Assembly (NCBI RefSeq): GCF_000340565.2
Contig: NZ_CP007203.1
Span: 2,907,824-2,971,823 of the forward strand
DNA: 64,000 nt
Source: Nodularia spumigena CCY9414
GTDB lineage: Bacteria > Cyanobacteriota > Cyanobacteriia > Cyanobacteriales > Nostocaceae
Reading direction: 5' to 3'
The notes under the pieces are model-generated. The model did not search any database, was not told the origin of the DNA, and saw only the letters and a list, made by a program, of their open reading frames with translations. Position numbers and translations under genes: made by a program. Positions within the stretch are counted from its first letter, which is position 1; each line of letters opens with the position of its first letter. Below, piece after piece: positions 27,387 to 37,647 of this stretch.

Positions 27387-28020
27387 TTGTATTTTCTGAG
27401 ATAGCGATTTCCATTTCAATCGGTACTACAAGAATTATTCGACCACAGATAATATAACCTAGCAGACTAGGAAATGCTGTATAGGGCATAAAAAAAATGA
27501 TGTGGTTTTCTCTGAAAAATATAAAAAAAATCAACTCTGAATACAATACTTTGATTTTGATAAGCTGGCAAAAATGATGATATTTGATGGCAATTGTATG
27601 TGAAGTGATTTCAGTACAAAACCTAATTTAACATTTGGGGTAATTAATTATCATGGAATTAGAAATTACTAAATTTGAGAGGAAATTTTTATTATATAAA
27701 TATGAAGTAAATATTAATATTTATATAGCTGGTGGAAAATTTTGATAAAAGCTGCCAAAATTTTGTATATGCTTAAATAGGCTACCAAATAAAATTTATT
27801 AACTAACAAATAAAATTATTTAATTATTAGCGATTTTCACAAATTAGCTCAGAATGGCTATAGTGTTCTCATGGCAGATGAAACTACTATCTATAGTTAG
27901 ACAAGTATCCTGAAGCAATGTCTGAAGGTACGATTATTGTTAACTGTAATATAGTTAAATAGTAAAACTTGTATTTACAGTCCAACACTGTTAACTTTTT
28001 GAAAAAAGTGGGGTGAGATC
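27387..28020. other. AT-rich gap upstream of the HD-GYP gene
   Basis: About 630 bp of AT-rich DNA with no ORF, recognisable gene remnant or repeat. A purine-rich GGGGTGAGA just before GTG 28021 is a good ribosome-binding site for the next gene. Confidence 0.5.
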
Positions 28021-29259
28021 GTGATTTCATGGAGTTCCAACTATACAAACTCTACTGAAGAAGAATTTGGAGGTTCGCCCCCCATAAAAAAAGTAAATAA
28101 TATTGACAACAATCATGGATTAGAATTGCAAAATTTGGCAGGTTATCCCTTAAACTTATTTGAGGAACACCTTTTGCTAGAAAAGTCAAAAATAGCACCT
28201 GCTGGGATGAACAGTGATATTTATGGTTACGATTCTTTAATATCTATAACTCCACAAGCCACAGCTTCTACTGTAGTGAACAGTGTTGATTCAGAATTGC
28301 CGACAATTTTAGTGGTTGATGATCATACCATGAGTCGGATCAGTGCTGCTGCCCTTTTGTCGATGGAAGGATACGAAGTGATTGAGGCGGAAAGTGGTCA
28401 TACGGCTTTACTGATGGTGAAACAAAAACAACCAGATTTAATTTTACTGGATGTGATGATGCCGATCATGGATGGGTTTGAAGTGTGTCAGAGGCTGAAG
28501 CAGGATGAACATACTAGGCTCATACCAATAATTTTTATTACAGCCTTAAATGACAGGCGATCGCGCATCCGGGGAATTGAAGTCGGGGCGGATGATTTTC
28601 TGAGCAAACCTTTTGACAACGTAGAACTAACAGCGCGTGTTAAGTCCTTAGTGCGTCAGAAGCGCTTGAATGAAGATTTAGACCACGCAGAGAAAGTGCT
28701 GTTTTCGATTGCTAGAGCCATTGAAAGTCGTGATCCCAATACAGGCGATCACTGCGAACGGCTAGTCAAAATAGGACAGGCTTTTGGGGAATACCTCCAT
28801 CTCTCACGCTACCAAATTCGAGATTTAATGTGGGGTGGTTATCTTCACGATATCGGCAAAGTGGGTATTCCCGACGCGGTGTTACTGAAAAAAGGCAAAC
28901 TCACCCCCGAAGATTGGATAATTATGAAGCAGCACGTTTTGATAGGGGAACAAATTTGCCTACCACTTCGTAGTATGCAGGGTGTCATTCCCATTATTCG
29001 CAATCACCATGAGCGCTGGGATGGATCAGGCTATCCAGATGGATTAAAAGGGGATGATATTCCTTATCTGGCACAAATATTTCAGATCATTGATATTTAT
29101 GATGCCCTAACTAGTGAACGACCTTATAAAAAACCGTTTAGTTTGGAAGAAGCAATATGTATACTGCAGCAAGAAACTGATTCAGGTTGGCGCAATCCCA
29201 AACTGGTACAGCAGTTTATCGAGTTTATCTCCTACCGATGTTCCATAGCCTCTGTCTAA
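28021..29259 (+). CDS. Response regulator with HD-GYP phosphodiesterase domain
   Basis: The 412-residue protein starts at GTG 28021, supported by an upstream GGGGTGAGA. Residues 1-90 are a low-complexity lead; a receiver domain follows (95-210) with VVDDHT and phospho-acceptor Asp144 in LILLDVMMP, and Lys in LSKPFD. Residues 220-405 form an HD-GYP domain with the metal motifs GDHCERL, LHDIGKVGIPD, and HHERWDGSGYPDGLKGDDIP. HD-GYP enzymes hydrolyse cyclic di-GMP. The canonical GYP and HD residues are intact, so activity is likely. No kinase gene is adjacent. Confidence 0.92.
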   Translation: MISWSSNYTNSTEEEFGGSPPIKKVNNIDNNHGLELQNLAGYPLNLFEEHLLLEKSKIAPAGMNSDIYGYDSLISITPQATASTVVNSVDSELPTILVVDDHTMSRISAAALLSMEGYEVIEAESGHTALLMVKQKQPDLILLDVMMPIMDGFEVCQRLKQDEHTRLIPIIFITALNDRRSRIRGIEVGADDFLSKPFDNVELTARVKSLVRQKRLNEDLDHAEKVLFSIARAIESRDPNTGDHCERLVKIGQAFGEYLHLSRYQIRDLMWGGYLHDIGKVGIPDAVLLKKGKLTPEDWIIMKQHVLIGEQICLPLRSMQGVIPIIRNHHERWDGSGYPDGLKGDDIPYLAQIFQIIDIYDALTSERPYKKPFSLEEAICILQQETDSGWRNPKLVQQFIEFISYRCSIASV

Positions 29260-29360
29260 GAAATTTTGGTGTTGGTTAGATTAACTGGTATAATTTGAGC
29301 CTAAATATATCAAAATATCAAGCGCGAAAACGTAGTTAACTAATAGCTGATAGCTAAATT

Positions 29361-30728
29361 ATGGTAGTTGTAGCAATTCTAGCGGCGGGACGTGGTACCA
29401 GGATGAAATCACACCTACCCAAAGTTTTACATTCTTTAGGTGGGCGATCGCTCGTTGAGAGAGTTCTTAACAGTGTAGAACCGCTTTCGCCTTCACGGCG
29501 GATGGTGATTGTGGGATATGAAGCCCAAGTCGTCAAAACAGCCATGCACTCCCTTAACTTGGAGTTTGTCGAACAGACTCAACAACTGGGGACAGGTCAT
29601 GCAATCCAGCAATTATTACCCCACCTTGAGGGTTACACAGGGGATTTGCTGGTACTAAATGGCGATGTACCGTTATTACGCACCCAAACCCTCAAACACC
29701 TATTACAAACTCACCAAGAACATCAAAACGCCGCCACCATCCTCACCTCACATCTACCTGAACCCCAGGGCTACGGTCGCGTTTTCTGTAATAGTGAAAA
29801 TGTAGTACAGCAAATCGTCGAAGATAAAGATTGTACTGCGGCTCAAAGACAAAATCGTCGAATTAACGCGGGAGTTTACTGTTTTAAATGGCAGGAATTA
29901 GCGAAAGTTCTGCCCCAATTACAGGCAAATAATGCCCAGAAAGAATATTACCTCACCGATGCTGTCACCCAAGTGGGCAAAGTCATGGCTGTTGATGTGG
30001 AAGATTACCAAGAAATTCTCGGTATCAATGATCGCCGACAACTAGCAACGGCTTACGAAATTTTACAAAACCGCGTCAAAGAAAAATGGATGATGGCTGG
30101 TGTAACCCTGATTGACCCTCACAGCATCACCATTGATGATACAGTAGAATTACAGCCAGATGTGATTATTGAACCTCAAACTCACCTGCGGGGAAATACT
30201 ACGATTGCCACAGGGAGTTGCATTGGTCCTGGGAGTTTAATTGAAAATAGCCAATTGGGTGAAAACGTAACAGTGCAGTATTCTGTAGTCACAGATAGCA
30301 TTGTGCAGACAGGAAGCCGAATAGGCCCTTATGCTCATTTACGTGGTCATGCAGTAGTAGGTGCTAATTGCCGAGTGGGTAATTTTGTAGAGTTAAAAAA
30401 TACTCAGTTAGGCGATCGCACTAACGCCGCACATTTATCCTACTTAGGTGATACCACCACAGGTACTAAAGTAAATATTGGTGCAGGTACAATTACTGCC
30501 AACTACGACGGCGTAAAAAAACATCCTACCCACATAGGCGATCGCACTAAAACTGGTTCCAATAGTGTTTTAGTAGCACCAGTCACTTTAGGAGACGATG
30601 TTTATGTCGCAGCAGGTTCAACTGTCACCGAAGACGTACCTGATAATTCTTTAGTAATTGCCCGTAGTCGTCAAGTAGTTAAACAAGATTGGCAAAAGAA
30701 ACCACTTGACAATAAAACCACTTCATGA
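29361..30728 (+). CDS. glmU: Bifunctional GlcN-1-P acetyltransferase / GlcNAc-1-P uridylyltransferase
   Basis: GlmU makes UDP-GlcNAc for peptidoglycan and lipopolysaccharide. The 455-residue protein has the N-terminal pyrophosphorylase domain with [11 protein letters not shown] (residues 7-17) and QLGTGHA, and the C-terminal left-handed beta-helix with repeated hexapeptides and the acetyltransferase residues in [31 protein letters not shown]. Length and motifs are complete. Confidence 0.96.
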   Translation: MVVVAILAAGRGTRMKSHLPKVLHSLGGRSLVERVLNSVEPLSPSRRMVIVGYEAQVVKTAMHSLNLEFVEQTQQLGTGHAIQQLLPHLEGYTGDLLVLNGDVPLLRTQTLKHLLQTHQEHQNAATILTSHLPEPQGYGRVFCNSENVVQQIVEDKDCTAAQRQNRRINAGVYCFKWQELAKVLPQLQANNAQKEYYLTDAVTQVGKVMAVDVEDYQEILGINDRRQLATAYEILQNRVKEKWMMAGVTLIDPHSITIDDTVELQPDVIIEPQTHLRGNTTIATGSCIGPGSLIENSQLGENVTVQYSVVTDSIVQTGSRIGPYAHLRGHAVVGANCRVGNFVELKNTQLGDRTNAAHLSYLGDTTTGTKVNIGAGTITANYDGVKKHPTHIGDRTKTGSNSVLVAPVTLGDDVYVAAGSTVTEDVPDNSLVIARSRQVVKQDWQKKPLDNKTTS

Positions 30729-30738
30729 TGTGTAAAAA

Positions 30739-30776
30739 AGCGCCGCATATCTGGTGATAATTACAAAAGCGGCGCT
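30739..30776 (+). terminator. Hairpin downstream of glmU
   Basis: AGCGCCGC and GCGGCGCT form a perfect 8-bp stem with a 22-nt AT-rich loop, 11 bp after the glmU stop. There is no downstream T-run, so termination is only a possibility. Confidence 0.4.
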
Positions 30777-30818
30777 TGAAACATTGGAAGCAAAAATCAC
30801 AATTCCCACAGAAAAACC

Positions 30819-30862
30819 CTCAGCGAACCTCTGCGTTAACCTTTGCGAACCTTTGCGTTTCA
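30819..30862. repeat. CGCAGAGG-type interspersed repeat
   Basis: The units TCAGCGAACCTCTGCGTTAACC and TTTGCGAACCTTTGCGTTTC lie just before the stop codon of the convergent isoaspartyl peptidase gene. Confidence 0.65.
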
Positions 30863-30877
30863 AAAATTCTCTAAAAC

Positions 30878-31831
30878 TCAAGCACAGCCAACTAAATCCC
30901 CATTATTCCATTCCAAAGTATCACCAATGCTTGTGCCATCGTGGTAAGCAGCAAGTAAAACCTCACTAGTTTTCCCCCATGATATAGCCCCAGAAGCATC
31001 TAAAGCGATCGCGCCCAAATCGCGCTGATTCTTACTAGCTTCGGTAAACGAGCGCTGCATAGCATCTTTGAGAAACATTCCATCAGTCACCCGCACCACA
31101 ATCTTGGCGGCTAAACATTCATCAATGATATCTTCCCCAATGCCAGTACAGCTAACTGCTGCATGACTGGTAGCATAATTACCTGCGGGCATAGCAGAAT
31201 CACTGACTCTACCAATGCGCTCAAAGCCTTTACCGCCAGTAGAAGTACCAACAGCCAACCCACCGAATGAATCTAAAACAACCACACCGATAGTGCCACG
31301 TCCAGCATTACTGCTTTCCACCAATTCCGGTTCCGCAACCACACCAGCCATTGTGCTTTTAAAATTATCCTGGCGCTCTTGCATCCATTCTTTTAATCTT
31401 AAATCAGTTAAAGCATTGAATAAAGGAACTTGTAACTCCCGTGCCAATTCAGCAGCACCATAATCAGAAAGTACACGATCTGGCGAACTTTGTAAAAAGT
31501 GTACCAACTCAATGGGATTTTTTACCCGCGAAATATTAATTACACCACTAAAACGCCCTGAAGTGCCATCCATGAAGGAAGCACTCATGCGGATTTGACC
31601 ATCAGATTGCAGTACCGAACCCGTACCAGCATTAAAGCGGGGGTCATCTTCTAACATTTGGCAACCCAGCAACACCGCCTCAGATGCAGCTGCGCCTGAC
31701 AGTAGGAGAGAATAAACTGCCTCTACTACCGGATATAGTGATCGGCGCACCGATTCTAATCCGCCTTTACCGTGGAGAGAACTACCAGCTCCGCCATGAA
31801 TAATTACTTTAGGTTGCACCTGTAAATTCAT
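30878..31831 (-). CDS. iaaA: Isoaspartyl peptidase / plant-type L-asparaginase
   Basis: An Ntn hydrolase that splits beta-aspartyl dipeptides. In cyanobacteria it also degrades the beta-Asp-Arg released from the nitrogen reserve cyanophycin. The 317-residue precursor shows IIHGGAG (10-16), NAGTGSVLQ, the autocleavage site GRG-Thr180 (T180 becomes the nucleophile of the beta chain), and the substrate-binding GRVSDSA and STGG stretches. The sequence is complete. No cyanophycin synthetase or cyanophycinase gene is in the window. Confidence 0.92.
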   Translation of the reverse strand: MNLQVQPKVIIHGGAGSSLHGKGGLESVRRSLYPVVEAVYSLLLSGAAASEAVLLGCQMLEDDPRFNAGTGSVLQSDGQIRMSASFMDGTSGRFSGVINISRVKNPIELVHFLQSSPDRVLSDYGAAELARELQVPLFNALTDLRLKEWMQERQDNFKSTMAGVVAEPELVESSNAGRGTIGVVVLDSFGGLAVGTSTGGKGFERIGRVSDSAMPAGNYATSHAAVSCTGIGEDIIDECLAAKIVVRVTDGMFLKDAMQRSFTEASKNQRDLGAIALDASGAISWGKTSEVLLAAYHDGTSIGDTLEWNNGDLVGCA

Positions 31832-31919
31832 TTATCTATAACCCTTGCGCTATTTGCGTATCAATTGCAGTTGGTTTTACCATAAAATGAGTATTGGTTA
31901 TGAAAAACCTTTTTACTGG

Positions 31920-31971
31920 GGAAGGCGGGCAGGATGCCCACCCCACGGCAGGATGCCCAACCCCACAATAT
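31920..31971. repeat. GGCGGGCA palindromic repeat relative
   Basis: GGCGGGCAGGATGCCCACCCC is followed directly by a second half-unit CGGCAGGATGCCCAACCCC, suggesting slippage within the repeat. It lies between the isoaspartyl peptidase gene and the DUF2256 gene. Confidence 0.65.
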
Positions 31972-32000
31972 GACTCAACCCGCCCGTACATCCAGTTCCT

Positions 32001-32156
32001 TTAATTTTTAGTCTCAGAACGCCGACGACGGCAACGTTCTGAGCAGTATTTCACCTCGTCCCAACAATCTTGCCATTTCTTGCGCCAAGTGAAGGGACGT
32101 TGACATACCGGACAAATTTTTGTGGGTAGGTCTGATTTAGAACGAACTCGTCCCAT
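32001..32156 (-). CDS. DUF2256 small zinc-ribbon-like protein
   Basis: The 51-residue protein MGRVRSKSDLPTKICPVCQ... has two Cys pairs, CPVC (15-18) and CSERC (38-42), with PFTWRKKW and a basic RRRR tail between and after them. This fits the DUF2256 family, small basic putative zinc-binding proteins found next to photolyases or alone in cyanobacteria. It is too short for usual ORF thresholds but unmistakable in sequence. Confidence 0.85.
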   Translation of the reverse strand: MGRVRSKSDLPTKICPVCQRPFTWRKKWQDCWDEVKYCSERCRRRRSETKN

Positions 32157-32253
32157 GATGAATACCGTGGAGATGTGAGTGGGATTTTTGAAAGCAATGG
32201 AAAATTATTATAACGAGTTTGCGATCAAGGGAGGATAGATTAAAAATAATTTC

Positions 32254-35130
32254 CTAATAATTTTTGACAGCTAACGGCAAAATTAAACGGCTGACTACCC
32301 GACTATCGGGTAACTGATAAATATGCAATTCTCCTCCTAGCTGCTGCATGAGGTTTTGGCAAATCAGCAGATGTAAGCCGGGAGGTTGGTCGAGAACCGA
32401 GAGCGCTAAGACATCCTTGGGTGTATTTTGATCTAACTCTGCCAGTAGCTGTGTTTCAATGATGCCATTATCTGTAATGGATAATTCTAATAATTGCTCA
32501 TCTGAACGGCGACACCAGATATCAATTCTGCCTCCCCTTTGAGAACGGTGACAGGCAAATACTAATAATTGATGCAGGACTAATTCAAATTTGACAATAT
32601 CACCAGCGATCGCCATTGGGGAAGGATAGCTTGAGGTGTGAATTCCTTGCAGGAATGAAGAATTATTAACTGATTCTTGTTCTGCACCCGATTGTCCTAA
32701 ACCATGCACACTCACCCATAACTTGTGTTGCTGAAATAAAGTTTCTACTCGTTCGAGCGATCGCTTGAGTAAACTAGAAATGGGCATAGTCTCCCCACTC
32801 TTATGTAAATGCCATTGTTCCTGTTTGAGCAATCCAGTCATGGAGGCGGTTGTCTGGTCTAACTGCTGCAATAGTAACTGGTAACGTGTCCGAGTCAGAT
32901 CATGACTAGGAATACCCAAATCATGTATTTGTCTGAGTAACAGCGCTGTGGTTCTTTGAATTTCCTCAAGACGACTATGTTTATACCAATTGAGTTGTTG
33001 TAATTCCAGGTTCCTAGACTCTAAAAGTTGGGTAATTCGCTGTTGACGACGTGACCACGCGAATTGATTCAGCAGCGTTTGTGTCGCATCGAGACTTAGC
33101 TGTAACCATTGACGTTCCTTAGAGTCTGCTATCACCACTACGGCTGTGGGTTCATAAATAGCAGCAGTACGTAATGCGATGATTAAAATTTGACCAATTC
33201 CTGGACCATTCAACCATGCTCTGGTTGCCGGTGGTAAATGCTCTACGGCAAAATTCAGATAACCATTTTGGGAAAGCGCCCACTGGATGAGAGCTTCATA
33301 CTCAATAGTTACTTGTGCATCCGCAACAATTGCAAATTGATCATCAGCAATTGGCTTGACTATAATTTCTGCATCGGTTTCACCAGAAGACCAAGATAAC
33401 ATCAGTACCAAGGGACAGCCGAGAATAGATGCGATTTGTTCGAGAACAGTTCTTTCTAAATCCTTAGCGGCGGTTGCGTCTGTTTGACTGGGGTCGCTTT
33501 GTTCGAGAATCCGCAAACATTGCTGAATACTATACAATACCTTTTGTTGGCGCTCATTATCACTTCGCAGTTGCCATTGCTGGACAATCACACCAATTTG
33601 TTGACTCACAACCCACAGCAGTTGTTTTTCTAAGGTTGACCAAGTGCGATAAGTTTCGTGAGTGATCAGTAGCAGCACTTTTGGTGCATGACCTTGAGTA
33701 CAATTACAAATTAACAGCGATCGCACACCATTTTCTAGCAGAGAATTTCGCCAGTTAAAAAACCGCAGATCTTCATCCAATTTCTCCACTTCTACTGCAC
33801 TGGTAGCAGATTTCAATAAAGAACTATCCACTTCTACGAGATTATGGAAATTGAATGTCAAAAGTCGGCGTTTATGAGGTTGGCTTTGGTAGATAATTTG
33901 ATAATTATTCTGATCAAATTCGTATTGTAATACTAAAAAGCGGGTAGCAGCTAGTCGCTGCAAAACTTGTGTCGCACAGGTGGACAAAGTTTCGTTTAAA
34001 TCATCTTTGTTATAAATAGCTTGGGCAACTTGACTAGTCAGCTGCGTATCATCTTGAATTTGTTGAATGGTGGTTTCCATGCTGTCGATAGGAGCAACCA
34101 AAGAAATTAGCCCCGCCGCACCTTGGACAAAATTTTGATCCGCTTCTGCCCAAATTCGTGGTTCATTACCTTCTACAGCCAGAAAACCGAGTAGATCCTT
34201 TTTCCAGATAATTGGTGCTGCTAATAGCGATCGCACCCGCAAGCGTTGTAACAATTTGGCCGTAAAATGGCTTTTGAGAGAACTACGTGCATCACCAATC
34301 CACACAATTTCATTCACTGACAAAGCATAATACAATTCGCTCAACTCCAGCACCGTCATTCCGGCTGCTTGTGTGGAATCGGGAGAATTACGCCCCATAT
34401 TCGCCAGATGATTGCTCATCCGACACCAAAAGTAACGCCCTTGTCGCTCAAACCAATAAATATTTGTCCGACTGGGAGCGACAAATGCATGAGTTGCTTC
34501 TACGACTGCTTTCAGCCTTTGATCTAGATTATCAAGGACACGTAAATTTTCTAGTAATTTTAATAATGGTTCATTAGGCTGTTTAGTTTGCTGTTTCTGT
34601 AAATCTATCTCTTTTTGATACAGTATTGCTCCTAGTGTCCCTAGAACTATTGTCAATCTTGTCTTGGAGTCTCCTGGTAATAAGTAACCCCAACGTTGTG
34701 AACCGAGTAATAGTAAACCTAAAAACCGATTTTTATGGCGAATTGGCCAAAAAATCGTGCCTTGGATGTTAAATTTTTTGCCAAATTCTTGCCATATTGC
34801 GGCACGGGGTTCGTTACGTAAATCTACTACCCCTAATGGTCCTTGTTCAATAACGACTTGCTCTAATATGTCGCCGGGATTAAGCACAACCTGTTTATAT
34901 AAAAAATTTGTGTTTTTATCAGGTATAACGCCACCTTTGCCACATAATGTGTGCTTATGGCGATCGTAAACTGCAATCCAAATCACACTATAGTCAAACT
35001 GTTTTTGGATATAGGAAATAGTAGTTGAAATTAGAATGTTAATATCATCCTCTTCTCTCAAGCTTTGGAGGACGTTGTTCAAGGCTACAATCTGTTGTTC
35101 GTCAGTGAAAGATTTTTGTGGTTGCCCCAT
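32254..35130 (-). CDS. Multi-GAF sensor protein with histidine-kinase-like ATPase domain
   Basis: The 958-residue soluble protein appears to hold three or four GAF modules. The clearest are at about 20-170 (FDYSVIWIAVYD, IFWPIRHKNRFLGLLLLGSQ), 200-345 (RSLLAAPIIWKKDLLGFLAVEG) and 370-540 (RFLVLQYEF, VRSLLICN). A fourth region follows to about 690, then a coiled stretch and a HATPase-like end with SITDNG and GLHLLICQNLMQQLGGEL. No HELRTPL-type phospho-acceptor box is present, so it may bind ATP and signal without autophosphorylation, or be a degenerate kinase. No Cys in a bilin-lyase context was identified. No response regulator is adjacent. Confidence 0.75.
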   Translation of the reverse strand: MGQPQKSFTDEQQIVALNNVLQSLREEDDINILISTTISYIQKQFDYSVIWIAVYDRHKHTLCGKGGVIPDKNTNFLYKQVVLNPGDILEQVVIEQGPLGVVDLRNEPRAAIWQEFGKKFNIQGTIFWPIRHKNRFLGLLLLGSQRWGYLLPGDSKTRLTIVLGTLGAILYQKEIDLQKQQTKQPNEPLLKLLENLRVLDNLDQRLKAVVEATHAFVAPSRTNIYWFERQGRYFWCRMSNHLANMGRNSPDSTQAAGMTVLELSELYYALSVNEIVWIGDARSSLKSHFTAKLLQRLRVRSLLAAPIIWKKDLLGFLAVEGNEPRIWAEADQNFVQGAAGLISLVAPIDSMETTIQQIQDDTQLTSQVAQAIYNKDDLNETLSTCATQVLQRLAATRFLVLQYEFDQNNYQIIYQSQPHKRRLLTFNFHNLVEVDSSLLKSATSAVEVEKLDEDLRFFNWRNSLLENGVRSLLICNCTQGHAPKVLLLITHETYRTWSTLEKQLLWVVSQQIGVIVQQWQLRSDNERQQKVLYSIQQCLRILEQSDPSQTDATAAKDLERTVLEQIASILGCPLVLMLSWSSGETDAEIIVKPIADDQFAIVADAQVTIEYEALIQWALSQNGYLNFAVEHLPPATRAWLNGPGIGQILIIALRTAAIYEPTAVVVIADSKERQWLQLSLDATQTLLNQFAWSRRQQRITQLLESRNLELQQLNWYKHSRLEEIQRTTALLLRQIHDLGIPSHDLTRTRYQLLLQQLDQTTASMTGLLKQEQWHLHKSGETMPISSLLKRSLERVETLFQQHKLWVSVHGLGQSGAEQESVNNSSFLQGIHTSSYPSPMAIAGDIVKFELVLHQLLVFACHRSQRGGRIDIWCRRSDEQLLELSITDNGIIETQLLAELDQNTPKDVLALSVLDQPPGLHLLICQNLMQQLGGELHIYQLPDSRVVSRLILPLAVKNY

Positions 35131-35234
35131 CTGAATTATTGATCAACTTAGCTTGTAATATATTAAGATGCCCAGAAAAAGATCCTGAATTCAGATAACT
35201 ACGGATAATTACTGTAACTTCTGGGTAAATTTAC

Positions 35235-36368
35235 ATGGATATCTATCAAGTTGCAATTAGTCCACTATTATTCAATTTTCTCAAAACAGATCCAGAGTGG
35301 TTACATCAGCAGACAATTCGGAGTTTAAGCTGGCTATCACAAACCAGCAACCCTTCTGCTCATTGGGTAAATCAACGTCTCCAGCATTCTTTGTGTCTGA
35401 AAGATCCACGCCTGGGACAAAATTTGTTTGGGCTAAACTTCCCTAATCCTTTAGGGCTAGCAGCCGGTTTTGATAAAGATGGAATTGCTGCTAACATTTG
35501 GTCTAGCCTGGGTTTTGGCTTTGCCGAATTAGGAACTGTCACCTTTGTAGCACAACCAGGAAACCCGCGCCCCCGGTTATTTCGTTTACCATTGGATCAA
35601 GCTGCTCTCAATCGTATGGGTTTTAATAATAGCGGAGCTGCCGCAATGGCTGCAAGGTTAGCACAAGACCGACAAGAGTTAGCCTGCTCTATACCCATAG
35701 GGATAAATTTGGGTAAATCTAAGGTTACACCATTAGAGGCTGCCGCAGGAGATTATCTTAACAGTTTTCGTTTACTCAAAGAGTTGGGCGACTATTTTGT
35801 AGTGAATGTCTCTTCTCCCAATACTCCAGGGTTGCGATCGCTCCAAGATGCTTCTATGCTCAGTGCTATCTTGGATTTATTACACCAGGAAAACCCAGCA
35901 CAAAAACCGATATTTGTCAAGATTGCCCCAGATTTAGAATGGGAGGCGATCGCTGACATTATTGCTTTAGCCAAAACTTACCAACTAGCCGGAATTATTG
36001 CCACCAACACCACCATCCGCCGTGATGGATTAAAAACTCAGGTAATTAAACAAACCGGCAAATCACCCCTGGATGAAGCCGGCGGAATTAGCGGTGCGCC
36101 AGTACGCGATCGCTCCACTGAAGTCATCCGGTTTATTTGGCAGCAAACCCAAGGAAAAATCCCCATTATCGGCGTTGGTGGCATTTTTACCCCAGAAGAC
36201 GCTTGGGAAAAAATCACGGCTGGTGCCAGTCTAATTCAAGTATATACCGGCTGGATCTACCAAGGGCCGATGATGGTACGCCGCATTCTCGAAGGTTTGC
36301 TTTTATACCTGGAAAAAAATAAGTTAAATTCCATCACCGAAGCCGTAGGTACGTGTGAAAAAAAGTAA
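35235..36368 (+). CDS. pyrD: Dihydroorotate dehydrogenase, quinone-dependent (class 2)
   Basis: PyrD oxidises dihydroorotate to orotate in pyrimidine synthesis and passes electrons to quinone. The 377-residue protein has the N-terminal membrane-associating helices of class 2 (about 1-40) and the barrel with [28 protein letters not shown], the catalytic-serine stretch [13 protein letters not shown], and FMN-binding [11 protein letters not shown] and YTGWIYQGP. Divergent from the GAF protein. It ends just before a GGGAGCAGGGAGCA repeat and copy B of the 297-bp element. Confidence 0.95.
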   Translation: MDIYQVAISPLLFNFLKTDPEWLHQQTIRSLSWLSQTSNPSAHWVNQRLQHSLCLKDPRLGQNLFGLNFPNPLGLAAGFDKDGIAANIWSSLGFGFAELGTVTFVAQPGNPRPRLFRLPLDQAALNRMGFNNSGAAAMAARLAQDRQELACSIPIGINLGKSKVTPLEAAAGDYLNSFRLLKELGDYFVVNVSSPNTPGLRSLQDASMLSAILDLLHQENPAQKPIFVKIAPDLEWEAIADIIALAKTYQLAGIIATNTTIRRDGLKTQVIKQTGKSPLDEAGGISGAPVRDRSTEVIRFIWQQTQGKIPIIGVGGIFTPEDAWEKITAGASLIQVYTGWIYQGPMMVRRILEGLLLYLEKNKLNSITEAVGTCEKK

Positions 36369-36437
36369 GGGAGCAGGGAGCAGGGAGCAAGGGGGAGTTT
36401 GAGACAAAATAACTCCCTTTGCTCTTGGTTAACTTTC

Positions 36438-36734
36438 CTGCTATATAAAACCTAGACAAAACTAGACTTTACTTTCTACTTCAACGGGAGCATGGGAGCA
36501 GTTATCCCTCAGTAGACTTTCACGCCTTAGCCAGACGCGATTGTGTTCCAATTAAGTTTCTGAAAAAGACTACCACCATCATTGCTTGGTTTTCGCGTCG
36601 GCAATAGTCTCAATTCAATACTTGATATCACCGTATTATATATCAAGTAGTTGATTTTTTCCTAAAATATATATTGATTTTTGTCAATATAAGTATAGTT
36701 TTGTCTATGAAATTGTCAACTTAGGACTTGCTCT
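36438..36734 (-). mobile_element. 297-bp non-coding repeated element, copy B
   Basis: I see no difference from copies A and C over 297 bp. Its right end supplies the last base of the TAA stop of the adjacent minus-strand gene, and its left end is 69 bp after pyrD beyond a short GGGAGCAGGGAGCA tandem repeat. Confidence 0.85.
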
Positions 36735-37456
36735 TACTCCAGTGGGAAAAACTCCTTAGTTTTTTCCGAGTATTTCCAGGCGATACCATCAGGGTCTTTG
36801 TAACGACACCACTCTGGAAAATCCGGATCATTGCGGCGTTTGTAAACCGTGCTGGAATAAACGTTTAGCCGCTTGGCTAGTTCAGATTGGATCAGAGAAC
36901 CAAACAATAACTGCTGTTCGAGCGATCGCTTAACTTCCTGATGGGTTTCTGGCGGTGGTGCTTCAGTTTCCGGTTCTGACTTCACTGGCTGGGGTTCCGG
37001 TGGTGCTAAAAGCGATGCTCGCGCAGTTTTACTAACTGGTTGAGATGGTAGCTCTTTCGCCGGTTCACTACTATCAAGGATATCGCCAAGAATACTGGCA
37101 GTCATAAAGTAATAAACCTCACCCCCTTCTTGTGAGTTTTGGATACTCGCACCGAACTCAGTAGCCTTAGCATCTAAATAGCGTTTTGCCGTTGTCCCCG
37201 AAAAATTGCCCGTAATTGCCAAATCCATTGGCGTAATCTTGCCTTGAGTTTCCCGAATCATCTCATGGAAAACCGGATTAACTTGCTGACACCACTTTTG
37301 CCATTGATATTGTTGCAAAACTTTGAAACCAATCACCAGCATCAGGATTACCAGTAAAATTCTCCAGGTAGCAACCAGGAAAATAATCAAAAACGAGATT
37401 GGCAAAAGTAGAACCAGGAACCCTTTCCCGTTGCTTTCTATTAGTTTTTCACTCAT
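36734..37456 (-). CDS. Membrane-anchored protein with C-terminal HTH-like domain
   Basis: ATG 37456 (MSEKLIESNGKGF) is preferred to the ATG 15 bp upstream. The 240-residue protein has one or two transmembrane segments (about 12-45), a region that reads like a winged-helix fold (MDLAITGNFSGTTAKRYLDAKATEFGA), a Pro/Glu-rich linker, and a C-terminal domain (LAKRLNVYSSTVYKRRNDPDFPEWCRYKDPDGIAWKY in two parts) with a helix-turn-helix look. The function is not recognised. The stop codon is shared with copy B of the 297-bp element. Confidence 0.6.
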   Translation of the reverse strand: MSEKLIESNGKGFLVLLLPISFLIIFLVATWRILLVILMLVIGFKVLQQYQWQKWCQQVNPVFHEMIRETQGKITPMDLAITGNFSGTTAKRYLDAKATEFGASIQNSQEGGEVYYFMTASILGDILDSSEPAKELPSQPVSKTARASLLAPPEPQPVKSEPETEAPPPETHQEVKRSLEQQLLFGSLIQSELAKRLNVYSSTVYKRRNDPDFPEWCRYKDPDGIAWKYSEKTKEFFPLE

Positions 37457-37647
37457 GCCGATTATTGCCAATAAAATTTTTGGAAAATAATACTATTATC
37501 TTGGCAAAAATTGGGACATTTTTTTGTATCCTTTGGCAAAGTTACAGAAAAAGATGCAGGGGAGAAGAGGAAAGGTTGTTAAGTAACCGGAAGTTTAAAG
37601 TAATTTCTAACTCCCCCCTGCTCCCTGCCCCCTGCCCCTCTGGCTCT

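Noticed and set aside
30754-30969. Plus-strand ORF after glmU
   Set aside because: It runs through a CGCAGAGG-type repeat and into the convergent isoaspartyl peptidase gene; no ribosome-binding site or family.
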